Source of the DNA: Candidatus Francisella endociliophora
GTDB taxonomy: Bacteria; Pseudomonadota; Gammaproteobacteria; Francisellales; Francisellaceae
DNA length: 64,000 bases
Assembly (NCBI RefSeq): GCF_000764555.1
Contig: NZ_CP009574.1
Coordinates: forward strand, 930,001-994,000
Direction: 5' to 3'
Position numbers and translations under genes: made by a program. The notes below the pieces were generated by a model. The model was given only the letters and a program-made list of their open reading frames with translations, made no database searches and was not told where the DNA came from. Positions 1-8,020 of this stretch are shown piece by piece (position 1 is the first letter of the stretch; every line of letters starts with the position of its first letter).

Positions 1-95
1 CTAATGATGTTGATGTTGACACTTTGGATACTTCTGCACTAAAATTCTCGTTTACAATAAATAGTGAAAACTTTAGCAAAATAGTTTTATTATGA
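1..95 (+). CDS. 3' end of a truncated gene upstream of the pilin-like cluster
   Basis: An open frame enters from the left edge (first full codon at position 3) and stops at TGA 93-95. Only about 30 residues are visible; they end in SKIVLL and are rich in polar residues. The next gene begins 14 bases downstream on the same strand, so the two are probably co-transcribed. The fragment is too short to name; membership of the same pilin-like cluster is inference from position only. Confidence 0.55.
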   Translation, partial: NDVDVDTLDTSALKFSFTINSENFSKIVLL

Positions 96-109
96 TAAGG
101 CATTTATAA

Positions 110-1504
110 ATGAAATTAAGTTCTAAAATAAAAGGCTCTTCATTATCATCTATGCTAATTATTGGTTTTGCAGTATTAGCTACAGCATCAACTGTTACAT
201 ACATTGCAAAAAAAAATGTAACTTCTATTAATAGCCTTTTATCAAAAGATGAAACAGATAGAATTAATCAGGCAATTATTAAAAAAAACCATGAAACAGA
301 ACTTCCAGATATCGACTATAATCACCTTGGTGAAAAAATGTTTGGTGACTATAAATCTGTGAATACTGTTACTTCAATAGATCCCCTATTCGCTACTAAT
401 AATATAAATAGTCTCTTATATGATACAGAACCTCTATACGTTAGCTCTACTATTTCTCATAAGCTTTATTATGGAGATATTCTAAAAGACAGTAAGAATC
501 TCGTTCTAAATCAATTGCCCAAAAATTCAATGATAAACTATAATGGTGATAATATTCCTATTAACATCCCTTATATAAGCACTAAGAGAATGTCTCAGAG
601 TCAAAAAGATTACCACCTTAGTGAAAATAGTATTTTAGATTCTGAAAGAGGTTTTGTTGGCTATATACAAAAATCCAGTGACTCTTTTATAATTAACATC
701 GGTAACACGGTAGATACGATATCAACATCATCATTAAATCTTAGTAGCGACTATAAAATAAAAACTGGTTGGAATTTAGAAGATGGTCATTGGACTATCT
801 TAATTACACTATACGATAGCACTAATATTAAAGTACTTAAAACAACTATTAATAATCTTGTAAATAACCCGACCCAAGCTAAGTATGATCTTGGAGTAGC
901 TATAAACAACTCGCAGTCATTCAATCAAATATTGGATATTGACTGGTATTATCCAACGTATTCAAATACACCTGAATTACTAGTATTAGATGAGACAAAA
1001 AAGAAAACTTTAGATATTTACAGTTCAAAATATATTGCTAATACAAATTTGTTTTCTACAAGTTTAGTCAACTCAACTGCTATTAATATTGGAGCTCAAG
1101 ATAATGTTTATAGTTCCGTATTAGATCAAAATTCAAACTTTGATAAATCTTCTATTTTTATTTTTGTTGGAAATAACTTTATACCGCTTAATTATACCGA
1201 TAATAATATCCTAACGTTAGGCGCAGAAATACCACTTATAATTCCAATTGAAAATAAACCGATTATAGTTAAAAAAGATGAATATAGCTCTTATGTAATA
1301 ATTTATGATAGTAGTAATTCATATAAATATCTTTATACCTTTGGTACAAATGCACTTAATACTCCACAAGAGCAAACTTATAATGGAGAAACTATTGAAA
1401 ATATAGTTATAAAATATGGTCTTGAATTTGTTACTACGACAACTAATGTATATATAAAAGATTTAGATGGAAACATTCTTAATCAAATAAGTACAGGTGT
1501 TTAA
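110..1504 (+). CDS. Pilin-like (PilX/GspK-type N-terminus) surface protein, 464 aa
   Basis: Residues 1-9 are basic and end in KIKG, followed by a hydrophobic helix (about residues 10-32). That is the layout of a class III (prepilin peptidase) signal, cut after Gly9. Position 5 of the mature form is Ser rather than Glu, as in PilX/GspK-type minor pilins. The remaining 430 residues are Asn/Ser/Thr-rich, predicted beta-rich, with no domain I can name. It could instead be an ordinary single-helix membrane-anchored protein. The next gene starts one base after its stop, indicating an operon. ATG at 110 is the only sensible start. Confidence 0.5.
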   Translation: MKLSSKIKGSSLSSMLIIGFAVLATASTVTYIAKKNVTSINSLLSKDETDRINQAIIKKNHETELPDIDYNHLGEKMFGDYKSVNTVTSIDPLFATNNINSLLYDTEPLYVSSTISHKLYYGDILKDSKNLVLNQLPKNSMINYNGDNIPINIPYISTKRMSQSQKDYHLSENSILDSERGFVGYIQKSSDSFIINIGNTVDTISTSSLNLSSDYKIKTGWNLEDGHWTILITLYDSTNIKVLKTTINNLVNNPTQAKYDLGVAINNSQSFNQILDIDWYYPTYSNTPELLVLDETKKKTLDIYSSKYIANTNLFSTSLVNSTAINIGAQDNVYSSVLDQNSNFDKSSIFIFVGNNFIPLNYTDNNILTLGAEIPLIIPIENKPIIVKKDEYSSYVIIYDSSNSYKYLYTFGTNALNTPQEQTYNGETIENIVIKYGLEFVTTTTNVYIKDLDGNILNQISTGV

Positions 1505-1969
1505 ATGAAAAATCACTTCAAAAAACTATTTGTTTTATTTTGTATTATCTTTTCTATAAATCTTTCTGTAGCTGCGAAGAAAGAAAAAACCAATAATGAA
1601 AAAGGTGGTGGTAATAAAACTGATACCACCAAAAATGGAAATGGGAATAGCAACAAGACTGACACTTCTGGAAATGGAAATGGGAATACTACAGATAGCC
1701 CTAGCAATGGAAATGGAAACAATAATAATACAAACGGTAATGGTGCAAATGCAGTAGATCCATCAAATTTTCAATTCTATAGAGATGCTGATGGAAGAAG
1801 AATTTATATTATCAAAGATGGTTTACAGTGTACTATCGACAATACCTGTCAAGAATCTGACAAAATATATATCGATTCAAATTGCGAGCTAAATGGCGAT
1901 TGTGAAGCATTAAATAATATCCAAGATATATCCACAAACCTGGGGATTATTCACCAGCAACAAGCTTAG
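1505..1969 (+). CDS. Secreted Asn/Gly-rich protein with C-terminal four-cysteine module
   Basis: It has a signal peptide (residues 1-24, ending SVAA), then a low-complexity linker rich in Asn, Gly, Thr and Lys (about 25-85). A compact C-terminal module follows (about 88-150) with Cys109, Cys115, Cys127 and Cys133 in a CX5C-X11-CX5C arrangement around a YID motif and NGDCEA. The same module ends the gene cut by the right edge of this window. Four cysteines in an exported protein suggest disulfides (inference). It directly follows the pilin-like gene and its 3' end overlaps the convergent protease gene by 23 bases. Function unknown. Confidence 0.65.
   Translation: MKNHFKKLFVLFCIIFSINLSVAAKKEKTNNEKGGGNKTDTTKNGNGNSNKTDTSGNGNGNTTDSPSNGNGNNNNTNGNGANAVDPSNFQFYRDADGRRIYIIKDGLQCTIDNTCQESDKIYIDSNCELNGDCEALNNIQDISTNLGIIHQQQA
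1634..1720 (+). repeat. Imperfect in-gene repeat encoding an Asn-Gly linker
   Basis: Three copies of a roughly 15-base unit (AATGGAAATGGGAAT, the last slightly altered) start near 1634, 1673 and 1706. They lie inside the secreted protein gene and encode Asn-Gly-Asn-Gly stretches. Unequal spacing (39 and 33 bases) and multiples of three suggest in-frame length change by slippage or recombination. Confidence 0.5.
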
Positions 1970-2618
1970 AGTCTTTAGGGTAAGCTATCACATATATACC
2001 TTCTACACCTTTTGAGTCTTGCCACATATATTGAAATCTATCGGGGTTTATTGTACTAAGCCCATAAACTGTTTTGACATTATTAAAATGTACCGCTGGA
2101 TCGATCATAAAAAGAGTATCTTTGTCATCATCAATAGACTTACCAAGTTTTTGATAGCCTGAGACTAAAGTCCAATGCCCTCCCCAATCTATCCAATCGA
2201 CTAGCACAGGTATACCTTTGTCTATATTTTGATAGAGTAATTTAACATCTCCTTTTGTGCCATACTTCACTTCAAAACCATTTTTTTCCAGCCAATTTGC
2301 AATTTGCTCAGCGTTTGTTCCATAATCTTCATCCGTATCCATTTCTTTGGCTATCTTTAACTCTGTAGCATGATTCATTTGTGAGTCTTTAAGCATTCCA
2401 TAGTAATTAAGTAAGCTCATGACAGCAGCTGGGCCACATGTATAATCTGTAGTTTGCTGGTGATCTTTTATATCTAAAAGTTTTATATTTTGATTACTCG
2501 GCAAACCAAAGGTTTTTACAACATTATTTATATATGTATCATTTGCATAATTACCACTTGCATAGCTAGTTGCTAATATAAAAACAAACAATATCAATCC
2601 GATAATTTTTTTAGGCAC
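1947..2618 (-). CDS. Secreted C39-like (papain-fold) cysteine peptidase
   Basis: A 223-residue protein with an N-terminal signal peptide (about 1-21). The catalytic set of the C39-like peptidase family is visible: Cys61 in DYTCGPAA, His148 in GGHWTLVSGY and Asp173 in MIDP. It has no ABC transporter fusion, so it is a stand-alone exported peptidase or a related hydrolase. The start is GTG at 2618, with AGGAG ten bases upstream; no better ATG exists. It is convergent with, and overlaps, the cysteine-module gene, so processing of a surface protein is possible but unproven. Confidence 0.7.
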   Translation of the reverse strand: MPKKIIGLILFVFILATSYASGNYANDTYINNVVKTFGLPSNQNIKLLDIKDHQQTTDYTCGPAAVMSLLNYYGMLKDSQMNHATELKIAKEMDTDEDYGTNAEQIANWLEKNGFEVKYGTKGDVKLLYQNIDKGIPVLVDWIDWGGHWTLVSGYQKLGKSIDDDKDTLFMIDPAVHFNNVKTVYGLSTINPDRFQYMWQDSKGVEGIYVIAYPKDSKLVAGE

Positions 2619-2700
2619 TTTAAGATACTCCTAAATTTAAAGTGAGGGGATTTTAGCACTATTTTTAAAAAATGAAATAAAAATTTGCTATATAAAGGTC

Positions 2701-2747
2701 TTGATTATTGTTCTGATAATCAATATCATTTCGTTATTTAGCGAAAT
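2701..2747 (+). promoter_or_regulatory. Promoter with two inverted repeats, likely ArsR-type operator
   Basis: TTGATT (2701-2706) and TATCAT (2724-2729) make a -35/-10 pair with a 17-base spacer. A perfect 8-base-arm inverted repeat, TTGATTAT...ATAATCAA (2701-2723), fills the -35 and spacer. A second repeat with ATTTCG/CGAAAT arms spans 2728-2747. ArsR/SmtB repressors normally bind such repeats over the promoter of their own operon. That this regulator binds here is inference. Confidence 0.5.
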
Positions 2748-2760
2748 ATAGTTTTAGAAG

Positions 2761-3126
2761 ATGAAATTAGCAAACATTGTAGACTTCCAAAAAGCTATTG
2801 GTGATGAAACTAGAATTAGAATTTTGATGGTAATATATCAGCATGAAGTATGTCTTTGTCATCTCGCACATATATTCAAACTTGCCAATTCAACAATATC
2901 TAAACATCTAGACATACTCAGACGTAATGGTTTTATTCATAAGCGAAAACAAGGTAGATTTCACTACTTTTATTTTAATTCTGTATATCAAGAGCAGTTA
3001 AATTGGCTATTTAAAATGCTTACTGATGATGAAACTATTCAAAGTGATCAAAAGCTAATAAAACAAATGATCAAAGAAGATTTTGAGCACCTACCTGAAA
3101 TACATGCAAAGGAAAGTATTATATGA
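2761..3126 (+). CDS. ArsR/SmtB-family metal-responsive repressor
   Basis: A 121-residue winged-helix protein. The recognition region reads NSTISKHLDILRRNG and the beta-hairpin wing follows. The helix before it holds EVCLCHL (Cys31, Cys33), matching the ELCVC metal-binding signature of ArsR/CadC-type sensors. Family members leave DNA when soft metal ions bind. Its stop overlaps the start of the metal ATPase gene (ATGA), so it very likely controls that ATPase and itself through the inverted repeats upstream. Whether it senses zinc, cadmium, lead or arsenic cannot be read from sequence. Confidence 0.85.
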   Translation: MKLANIVDFQKAIGDETRIRILMVIYQHEVCLCHLAHIFKLANSTISKHLDILRRNGFIHKRKQGRFHYFYFNSVYQEQLNWLFKMLTDDETIQSDQKLIKQMIKEDFEHLPEIHAKESII

Positions 3127-5285
3127 GTGATAATCAATATTTAAGATTCAAAATATATGGTCTAGATTGTGTTGAAGAAGTCAACATTATCAAAAAAGCT
3201 CTAAATAAAAAAATTCCTGAAGATAATATGGAATTTGATCTATTAAATGGTAAGCTCTCAATTAAAGATCAAGATATTTCTCAGAAAGAGATTATCTCTC
3301 TAATAAAAAAATCTGGATTAAATGCTTCATCATGGGATGACTATATCACCAAGGATCAAAATAGTAATTTTTTGAATAAATATGCTAAATTAATAACAAC
3401 TTCCATTAGTGGCTTATTGATTATATTAGCTTATATTTATCATGGCATAGATCATGGATTTACACATGCTTTTATTGGAGATGAAGCAGGCTCTCAAACA
3501 TCTCCTCTGGTCTCACAGGTTAGTTATATTCTAGCTATTTTCTTTGGGAGTTGGTTTGTTTTTCCTAAAGCTTTTTCTGCAATCAAGAGATTCGATGCGG
3601 ATATGAATCTACTTATGGTAATTGCCATACTTGGGGCGATTATTATAGGACAGTTTTTTGAAGCTGCTGTAGTTAGCTTTTTGTTTGCTTTTTCCCTTCT
3701 ACTTGAATCATGGAGTGTAGGTAATGCACGCTCTGCAATAACAAAGTTAATGAATCTAACTCCTGATACGGCCTTAGTCTACTGCTGTCATGATAAGCAA
3801 TTTGAAGAAAAACCTATTGCTGAAATTAATGTTGGCAAAAGAGTGCTTATAAAACCGGGACAAAAAATTGCTCTTGATGGAGTTATTATCAAAGGTAATA
3901 GTTTTATAAATCAGGCTCCTATAACAGGTGAATCAATACCTGTAGAAAAAAATATCAATGATGAAGTTTTTGCTGGTAGTATAAACGGCAACGCGACAAT
4001 TGAAATCAAAACTACAAAAACTGCTGATAACTCATCTGTTGCAAAAATTATTCAAGCAGTTGAACATGCTCAATCAAAGCGTTCTGAGTCTGAAAAATGG
4101 GTAGATAAATTTGCCAGAGTTTATACTCCTACGATGATTATATTTGCTTTAATAGTAGCTATTATCCCTCCTCTTTTATTAGCAGATTCTTGGCTGAAAT
4201 GGATATACCAAGCACTAGTTATATTAGTTATAGCATGTCCTTGTGCATTAGTCATATCAACGCCTATTTCAATTGTCTCAAGCTTAGCAAGAGCTGCTAG
4301 AAATGGTATTCTTATCAAAGGTGGCAGTTTTATAGAAATCCCAGCAAAACTTAAAGCGATTGCTTTTGACAAAACTGGAACATTAACACAAGGCAAACCT
4401 TCTGTTACCAATATATTAGCAACAAATAATTTCTCGGAACATCAATTAATAGCTATAGCAGCTAGCTTAGAAAATTCTGTTGATCACCCAATAGCCAAAG
4501 CAATTATTGACCATGCTAATAATAACAGTATAAATTTTGCAAATGCTGCAAATACTAATGTTATTAGTGGTAAAGGAATTTCTGGAGAAGTTAATAACTC
4601 ACAATTTTGGCTTGGAAGTCATGCTTTTGCCCATGAAAAAAATCTTTGTTTAGATGAGGCCTTACATCAACAAGCTTCTCAACTTGGAAATGATGGCTAT
4701 ACTTTAATTTTTGTTGGTGACAATCATAAAATGTTAGGTGCTATTGCTATTCAAGACACTATAAAAACTAATATTCGTGACTCTTTAGCTCAACTTAAAG
4801 AGTTAGGAATCTCACAAACTATAATGCTTACTGGTGATAATACTGGAACAGCAAAAACTATCTCTAAACAAGCAGGTATTGATACGTTCTATGCGGAATT
4901 TCTACCAGAAGACAAAGTTAGTAAAGTTGAGGAAATAGTCAACAAATACAAAAGTGTCGCTATGATTGGTGATGGTATCAATGATGCTCCAGCCTTGGCA
5001 AGGTCAAATCTTGGTATAGCAATGGGCGCTATTGGTAATGATATAGCAATAGAAACAGCAGATATTGCTCTGATGTCAGATGATATTGCAAAATTACCAT
5101 GGTTAATCAAACACTCTAGAAGAACTCTTAAAATAATAAAACAGAATATAACTTTTGCTATAGCTATTAAAGCTATATTTATCTCTCTAGCTATGGTTGA
5201 TTTAGCAACTCTATGGATGGCTATCGCAGCAGATATGGGAGCAACTTTTATTGTTATAATAAACTCTCTTCGACTACTAAAATAA
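3123..5285 (+). CDS. P1B-type heavy-metal efflux ATPase (ZntA/CadA-like)
   Basis: A 720-residue inner-membrane P-type ATPase. It shows TGES (268-271), the transport motif CPC (372-374), the phosphorylation motif DKTGT (Asp416) and GDGIND (616-621). The C-terminal AADMGAT/NSLRLL region is typical of the P1B-2 class exporting Zn, Cd or Pb. The N-terminal metal-binding domain has only one cysteine (GLDCVEE), lacking the usual CXXC pair. It is translationally coupled to the ArsR-type gene. The symbol is withheld because zntA and cadA cannot be separated here. Confidence 0.88.
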   Translation: MSDNQYLRFKIYGLDCVEEVNIIKKALNKKIPEDNMEFDLLNGKLSIKDQDISQKEIISLIKKSGLNASSWDDYITKDQNSNFLNKYAKLITTSISGLLIILAYIYHGIDHGFTHAFIGDEAGSQTSPLVSQVSYILAIFFGSWFVFPKAFSAIKRFDADMNLLMVIAILGAIIIGQFFEAAVVSFLFAFSLLLESWSVGNARSAITKLMNLTPDTALVYCCHDKQFEEKPIAEINVGKRVLIKPGQKIALDGVIIKGNSFINQAPITGESIPVEKNINDEVFAGSINGNATIEIKTTKTADNSSVAKIIQAVEHAQSKRSESEKWVDKFARVYTPTMIIFALIVAIIPPLLLADSWLKWIYQALVILVIACPCALVISTPISIVSSLARAARNGILIKGGSFIEIPAKLKAIAFDKTGTLTQGKPSVTNILATNNFSEHQLIAIAASLENSVDHPIAKAIIDHANNNSINFANAANTNVISGKGISGEVNNSQFWLGSHAFAHEKNLCLDEALHQQASQLGNDGYTLIFVGDNHKMLGAIAIQDTIKTNIRDSLAQLKELGISQTIMLTGDNTGTAKTISKQAGIDTFYAEFLPEDKVSKVEEIVNKYKSVAMIGDGINDAPALARSNLGIAMGAIGNDIAIETADIALMSDDIAKLPWLIKHSRRTLKIIKQNITFAIAIKAIFISLAMVDLATLWMAIAADMGATFIVIINSLRLLK

Positions 5286-5286
5286 G

Positions 5287-6342
5287 CTAGATATCATATT
5301 TCATCCATAATGGTAAAAAATGTTTAATATCGTTCATAAACTTAAACAATCCAACATTTAACTCAACATTACCATTTGGATCTGTTATTTCTCGAGGAAA
5401 TGCTATACCTGCTCCAAAAAGCCCTGGTGCAATAATTCCAGTCGTAGGATCATAAGATCTAGCATCGATTCCTTCAACACTCGGTACTCTTTGCTCAAAT
5501 CCTGTAGCATAGATAACTTTATTATACTTATGCAAATGTTTACTTATTTGCTCATCTGTAGATAAATATCTTTTAACCCTACTATCTAAATTTTGAGAAA
5601 TATTCTTTCTTACCCATTTAGCTGTTTCACCTTTTAATCCAGAATTATCATAAAGTATCCAATCACCCATATTGACAGCATATCTTAATGGCTGACGATA
5701 GAAGTTAGCAACATCTTTTACTCCTAGCTCTAGCAAGCTTCTAATAATTATCATTGCTGAATGAGATGATCCAAAAACTGCTACTTTATCACCCTCTAAA
5801 AGTTCTTCTTTTAATTTACTAGGTGCAAGGGCTTTAGCAATATGTATTTCTTTCGTAATTTCAAAATTATGAATATTTAAAGATCGTGGTAAAGACCCTG
5901 TAGCTAAGATAACTTTTTCAGCCATATAAGAAGATTCTATACCATCCAAATTCCACATACCTTGTGAAACCTTCATATCGCTAATTGTATCGAGACTATA
6001 ATCAACTTTTTCTAATAGGTTATTAGTAATCCATTGTAATGCTTTTGTAACTTCTTTTAGTTGTGTAAAAGTTTGACTTTCATAACCATCTAGCTCAAAA
6101 ATTTTAGATTTTTTTTCATACTCAAAAGATTTTATAGCATTTAAAAATCTAAGAAATAATTCTACCGTTGTATTACTACTGACTTCGCCCCACTTTTCAC
6201 CAAAATCTCCTACTTTAAAACTCGGATCAATCCAAATAATATCTTTTGGTTTAATATTGTTATCTAATAGCTCACCAACAGCCGCCATTCCAGCAGGTCC
6301 AGCACCGACTATTGCCCATCTATATTTAATATGTTTCTTCAT
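5287..6342 (-). CDS. FAD-dependent pyridine-nucleotide oxidoreductase
   Basis: A 351-residue protein with an N-terminal FAD-binding Rossmann motif (VGAGPAGMAA) and a second dinucleotide site around residue 190 (VAVFGSSHS), then a YATGFEQR motif. This is the two-fold layout of flavin monooxygenase/disulfide-reductase relatives. No redox-active CXXC is present, so a disulfide reductase is unlikely. The substrate is unknown. It is divergent from a LysR regulator across 140 bases holding two inverted repeats, which suggests that the regulator controls it. Confidence 0.7.
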   Translation of the reverse strand: MKKHIKYRWAIVGAGPAGMAAVGELLDNNIKPKDIIWIDPSFKVGDFGEKWGEVSSNTTVELFLRFLNAIKSFEYEKKSKIFELDGYESQTFTQLKEVTKALQWITNNLLEKVDYSLDTISDMKVSQGMWNLDGIESSYMAEKVILATGSLPRSLNIHNFEITKEIHIAKALAPSKLKEELLEGDKVAVFGSSHSAMIIIRSLLELGVKDVANFYRQPLRYAVNMGDWILYDNSGLKGETAKWVRKNISQNLDSRVKRYLSTDEQISKHLHKYNKVIYATGFEQRVPSVEGIDARSYDPTTGIIAPGLFGAGIAFPREITDPNGNVELNVGLFKFMNDIKHFLPLWMKYDI

Positions 6343-6385
6343 GAAATATGATATATAGAAATTTATTAAAGATTATTTAGTATAA

Positions 6386-6431
6386 CCAATTCTCCACTAT
6401 TGGATAAAATAAATATTCAAATATTGAATAT
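6386..6431. promoter_or_regulatory. Divergent control region with two inverted repeats
   Basis: Between the divergent oxidoreductase and LysR genes lie CCAAT-N8-ATTGG (6386-6403) and the near-perfect ATATTCAA-ATA-TTGAATAT (6413-6431). The second contains the T-N11-A arrangement expected for LysR-family sites. Assignment to the adjacent regulator is inference. Confidence 0.45.
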
Positions 6432-6482
6432 CAGAAATACTTATAATAAGATTACTAAACATAAGATTTTTAAAAGATACTA

Positions 6483-7370
6483 ATGAGAATCACCTTAAAA
6501 CAACTGCAGGTTTTTGTAAATACAGCAAAAGCTGAATCAATAAGTATTGGTGCTGAAAAATGCTTCATATCTCAGGCTGCAGCAAGCATGTCTTTATCTC
6601 AGCTTGAGACAATGCTCAACACGACCCTATTTGATCGTATTGGCAAACGTATGAAACTTAATGATAACGGCAAAAACCTTTTAGCAAAAGCAATCCAAAT
6701 ACTAGATGAGATAGAAGAATTTGAGACTCTCAGTGAGGGCAGTTCTGAACTATCGGGAAAAATAACTATCGGAGCTAGTACAACTATAGCAAACTATATC
6801 TTACCAAAATATATAGCTAAATTTAGAAATCTATATCCCACAACAGAGTTTGAAATAATATCCAGCAATACTAAAAAGATTATTCATGATGTTGAGTCTC
6901 TAACTTGTGATATTGGCTTTATTGAGGGAGAATGTGATAGTCCCGCAATTGATACTAGCCTATGGAGAAAAGACAATCTAAAAGTTATATGCCGAGCAGA
7001 CCACCCGCTATATGGTAAAAAAAATATTAAACTCAAAGATCTTTTAGAATATGAATGGGTAACTAGAGAGCAAGGTTCAGGAACCTTTGAAATATTTTTC
7101 AATGCTCTTGAAGATAAAGTATCTAGTATAAAAAAAGCTATAACATTGCGTAGCTCTGAAGCTATAAAACAATATATTGCAAATAGTGATTGCTTGGCAT
7201 GCTTATCAGAGATAATTACTCAACAAGCTTGGGATACAAATAAATACAGTATCCTAGAAGTAAAAGACCTAGATCTAACACGAAACTTTTATAAACTTTT
7301 ACATAAAAAGAAATACCATACCGCTCTTACAAAAGCATTTTGTGAGTTTATGGAACAAGAAATTAACTAG
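6483..7370 (+). CDS. LysR-family transcriptional regulator
   Basis: A 295-residue protein with the usual layout: an N-terminal helix-turn-helix (about 1-60, ISQAAASMSLSQLE and TTLFDRIGKRMKL) and a periplasmic-binding-like effector domain (about 85-290). Length is normal for the family. It is divergent from the FAD oxidoreductase, the classic arrangement for a LysR regulator and its target. The inducer is unknown. Confidence 0.9.
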   Translation: MRITLKQLQVFVNTAKAESISIGAEKCFISQAAASMSLSQLETMLNTTLFDRIGKRMKLNDNGKNLLAKAIQILDEIEEFETLSEGSSELSGKITIGASTTIANYILPKYIAKFRNLYPTTEFEIISSNTKKIIHDVESLTCDIGFIEGECDSPAIDTSLWRKDNLKVICRADHPLYGKKNIKLKDLLEYEWVTREQGSGTFEIFFNALEDKVSSIKKAITLRSSEAIKQYIANSDCLACLSEIITQQAWDTNKYSILEVKDLDLTRNFYKLLHKKKYHTALTKAFCEFMEQEIN

Positions 7371-7443
7371 GTGCATAAAAGCCACTTGAAAATATGAAAT
7401 TTAATACCACTTATATACTTAGGTAACTTAAAAAGGAGAAGAA

Positions 7444-8019
7444 ATGTCTATTGGAATAATCATACTAATAGTAGTAGCAATAATAGCGGTATATGTTGTA
7501 ATGACATATAACAAACTAATTGCAGAGATAGAAACAGTTAAGAATTCAGAAAAGCAAATAGATGTGCAACTTGATCGTAGAGCAAAAGTTTTTGACTCAC
7601 TAGTTAATGTTGTAAAAAAATATATGGACTATGAACAAACAACTCTAAAACAAGTTGTAGCTCTTAGAAATCAAGCTAACCTTGCAAAAGCAAATGGTGA
7701 TATCAAGGAAAGAATAAATGCTGAAAATCAAATTTCTGATTTAGCAAAAGGCATAAATGTTCAATTTGAAAACTATCCAGAGCTAAAAGCAAATCAAAAT
7801 GTAATCCAACTTCAAGAAGAGATTACATCTACAGAGAACAAACTAGCTTTTGCAAAGCAAGCATTAAATGACTCTATTGAGAGATATAACGCTCATAAGA
7901 AATCTTTCTTTGCAGGCATGATTGTTGGCTTCTTCAAGAAGCTAAATGAAAATTTCATCTACTGGAATATTTCAGAAGAGAAAAAAGCTCAACTAGAAGA
8001 ATCAAGAGTGGAACTATAA
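7444..8019 (+). CDS. lemA: LemA family membrane protein
   Basis: A 191-residue protein with one N-terminal transmembrane helix (about 1-22) and a helical, coiled-coil-rich body. Characteristic LemA features include the QLDRRAKVFDSLVNVVKKYM segment. A strong ribosome site (AAAAAGGAG) lies just before ATG 7444. The stop is one base from the start of the M48 protease gene, a pairing often seen for LemA and HtpX-like proteins. The molecular role of LemA is not firmly established. Confidence 0.88.
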   Translation: MSIGIIILIVVAIIAVYVVMTYNKLIAEIETVKNSEKQIDVQLDRRAKVFDSLVNVVKKYMDYEQTTLKQVVALRNQANLAKANGDIKERINAENQISDLAKGINVQFENYPELKANQNVIQLQEEITSTENKLAFAKQALNDSIERYNAHKKSFFAGMIVGFFKKLNENFIYWNISEEKKAQLEESRVEL

Positions 8020-8020
8020 A

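Noticed and set aside
1634-1720. Repeats as a CRISPR array
   Set aside because: Units are 15 bases, unevenly spaced, coding and next to no cas gene.
1513-1722. Opposite-strand frame over the Asn/Gly-rich linker
   Set aside because: It is a by-product of the AATGGA-type repeat; no ribosome site, and the plus-strand gene has signal peptide and conserved C-terminus.
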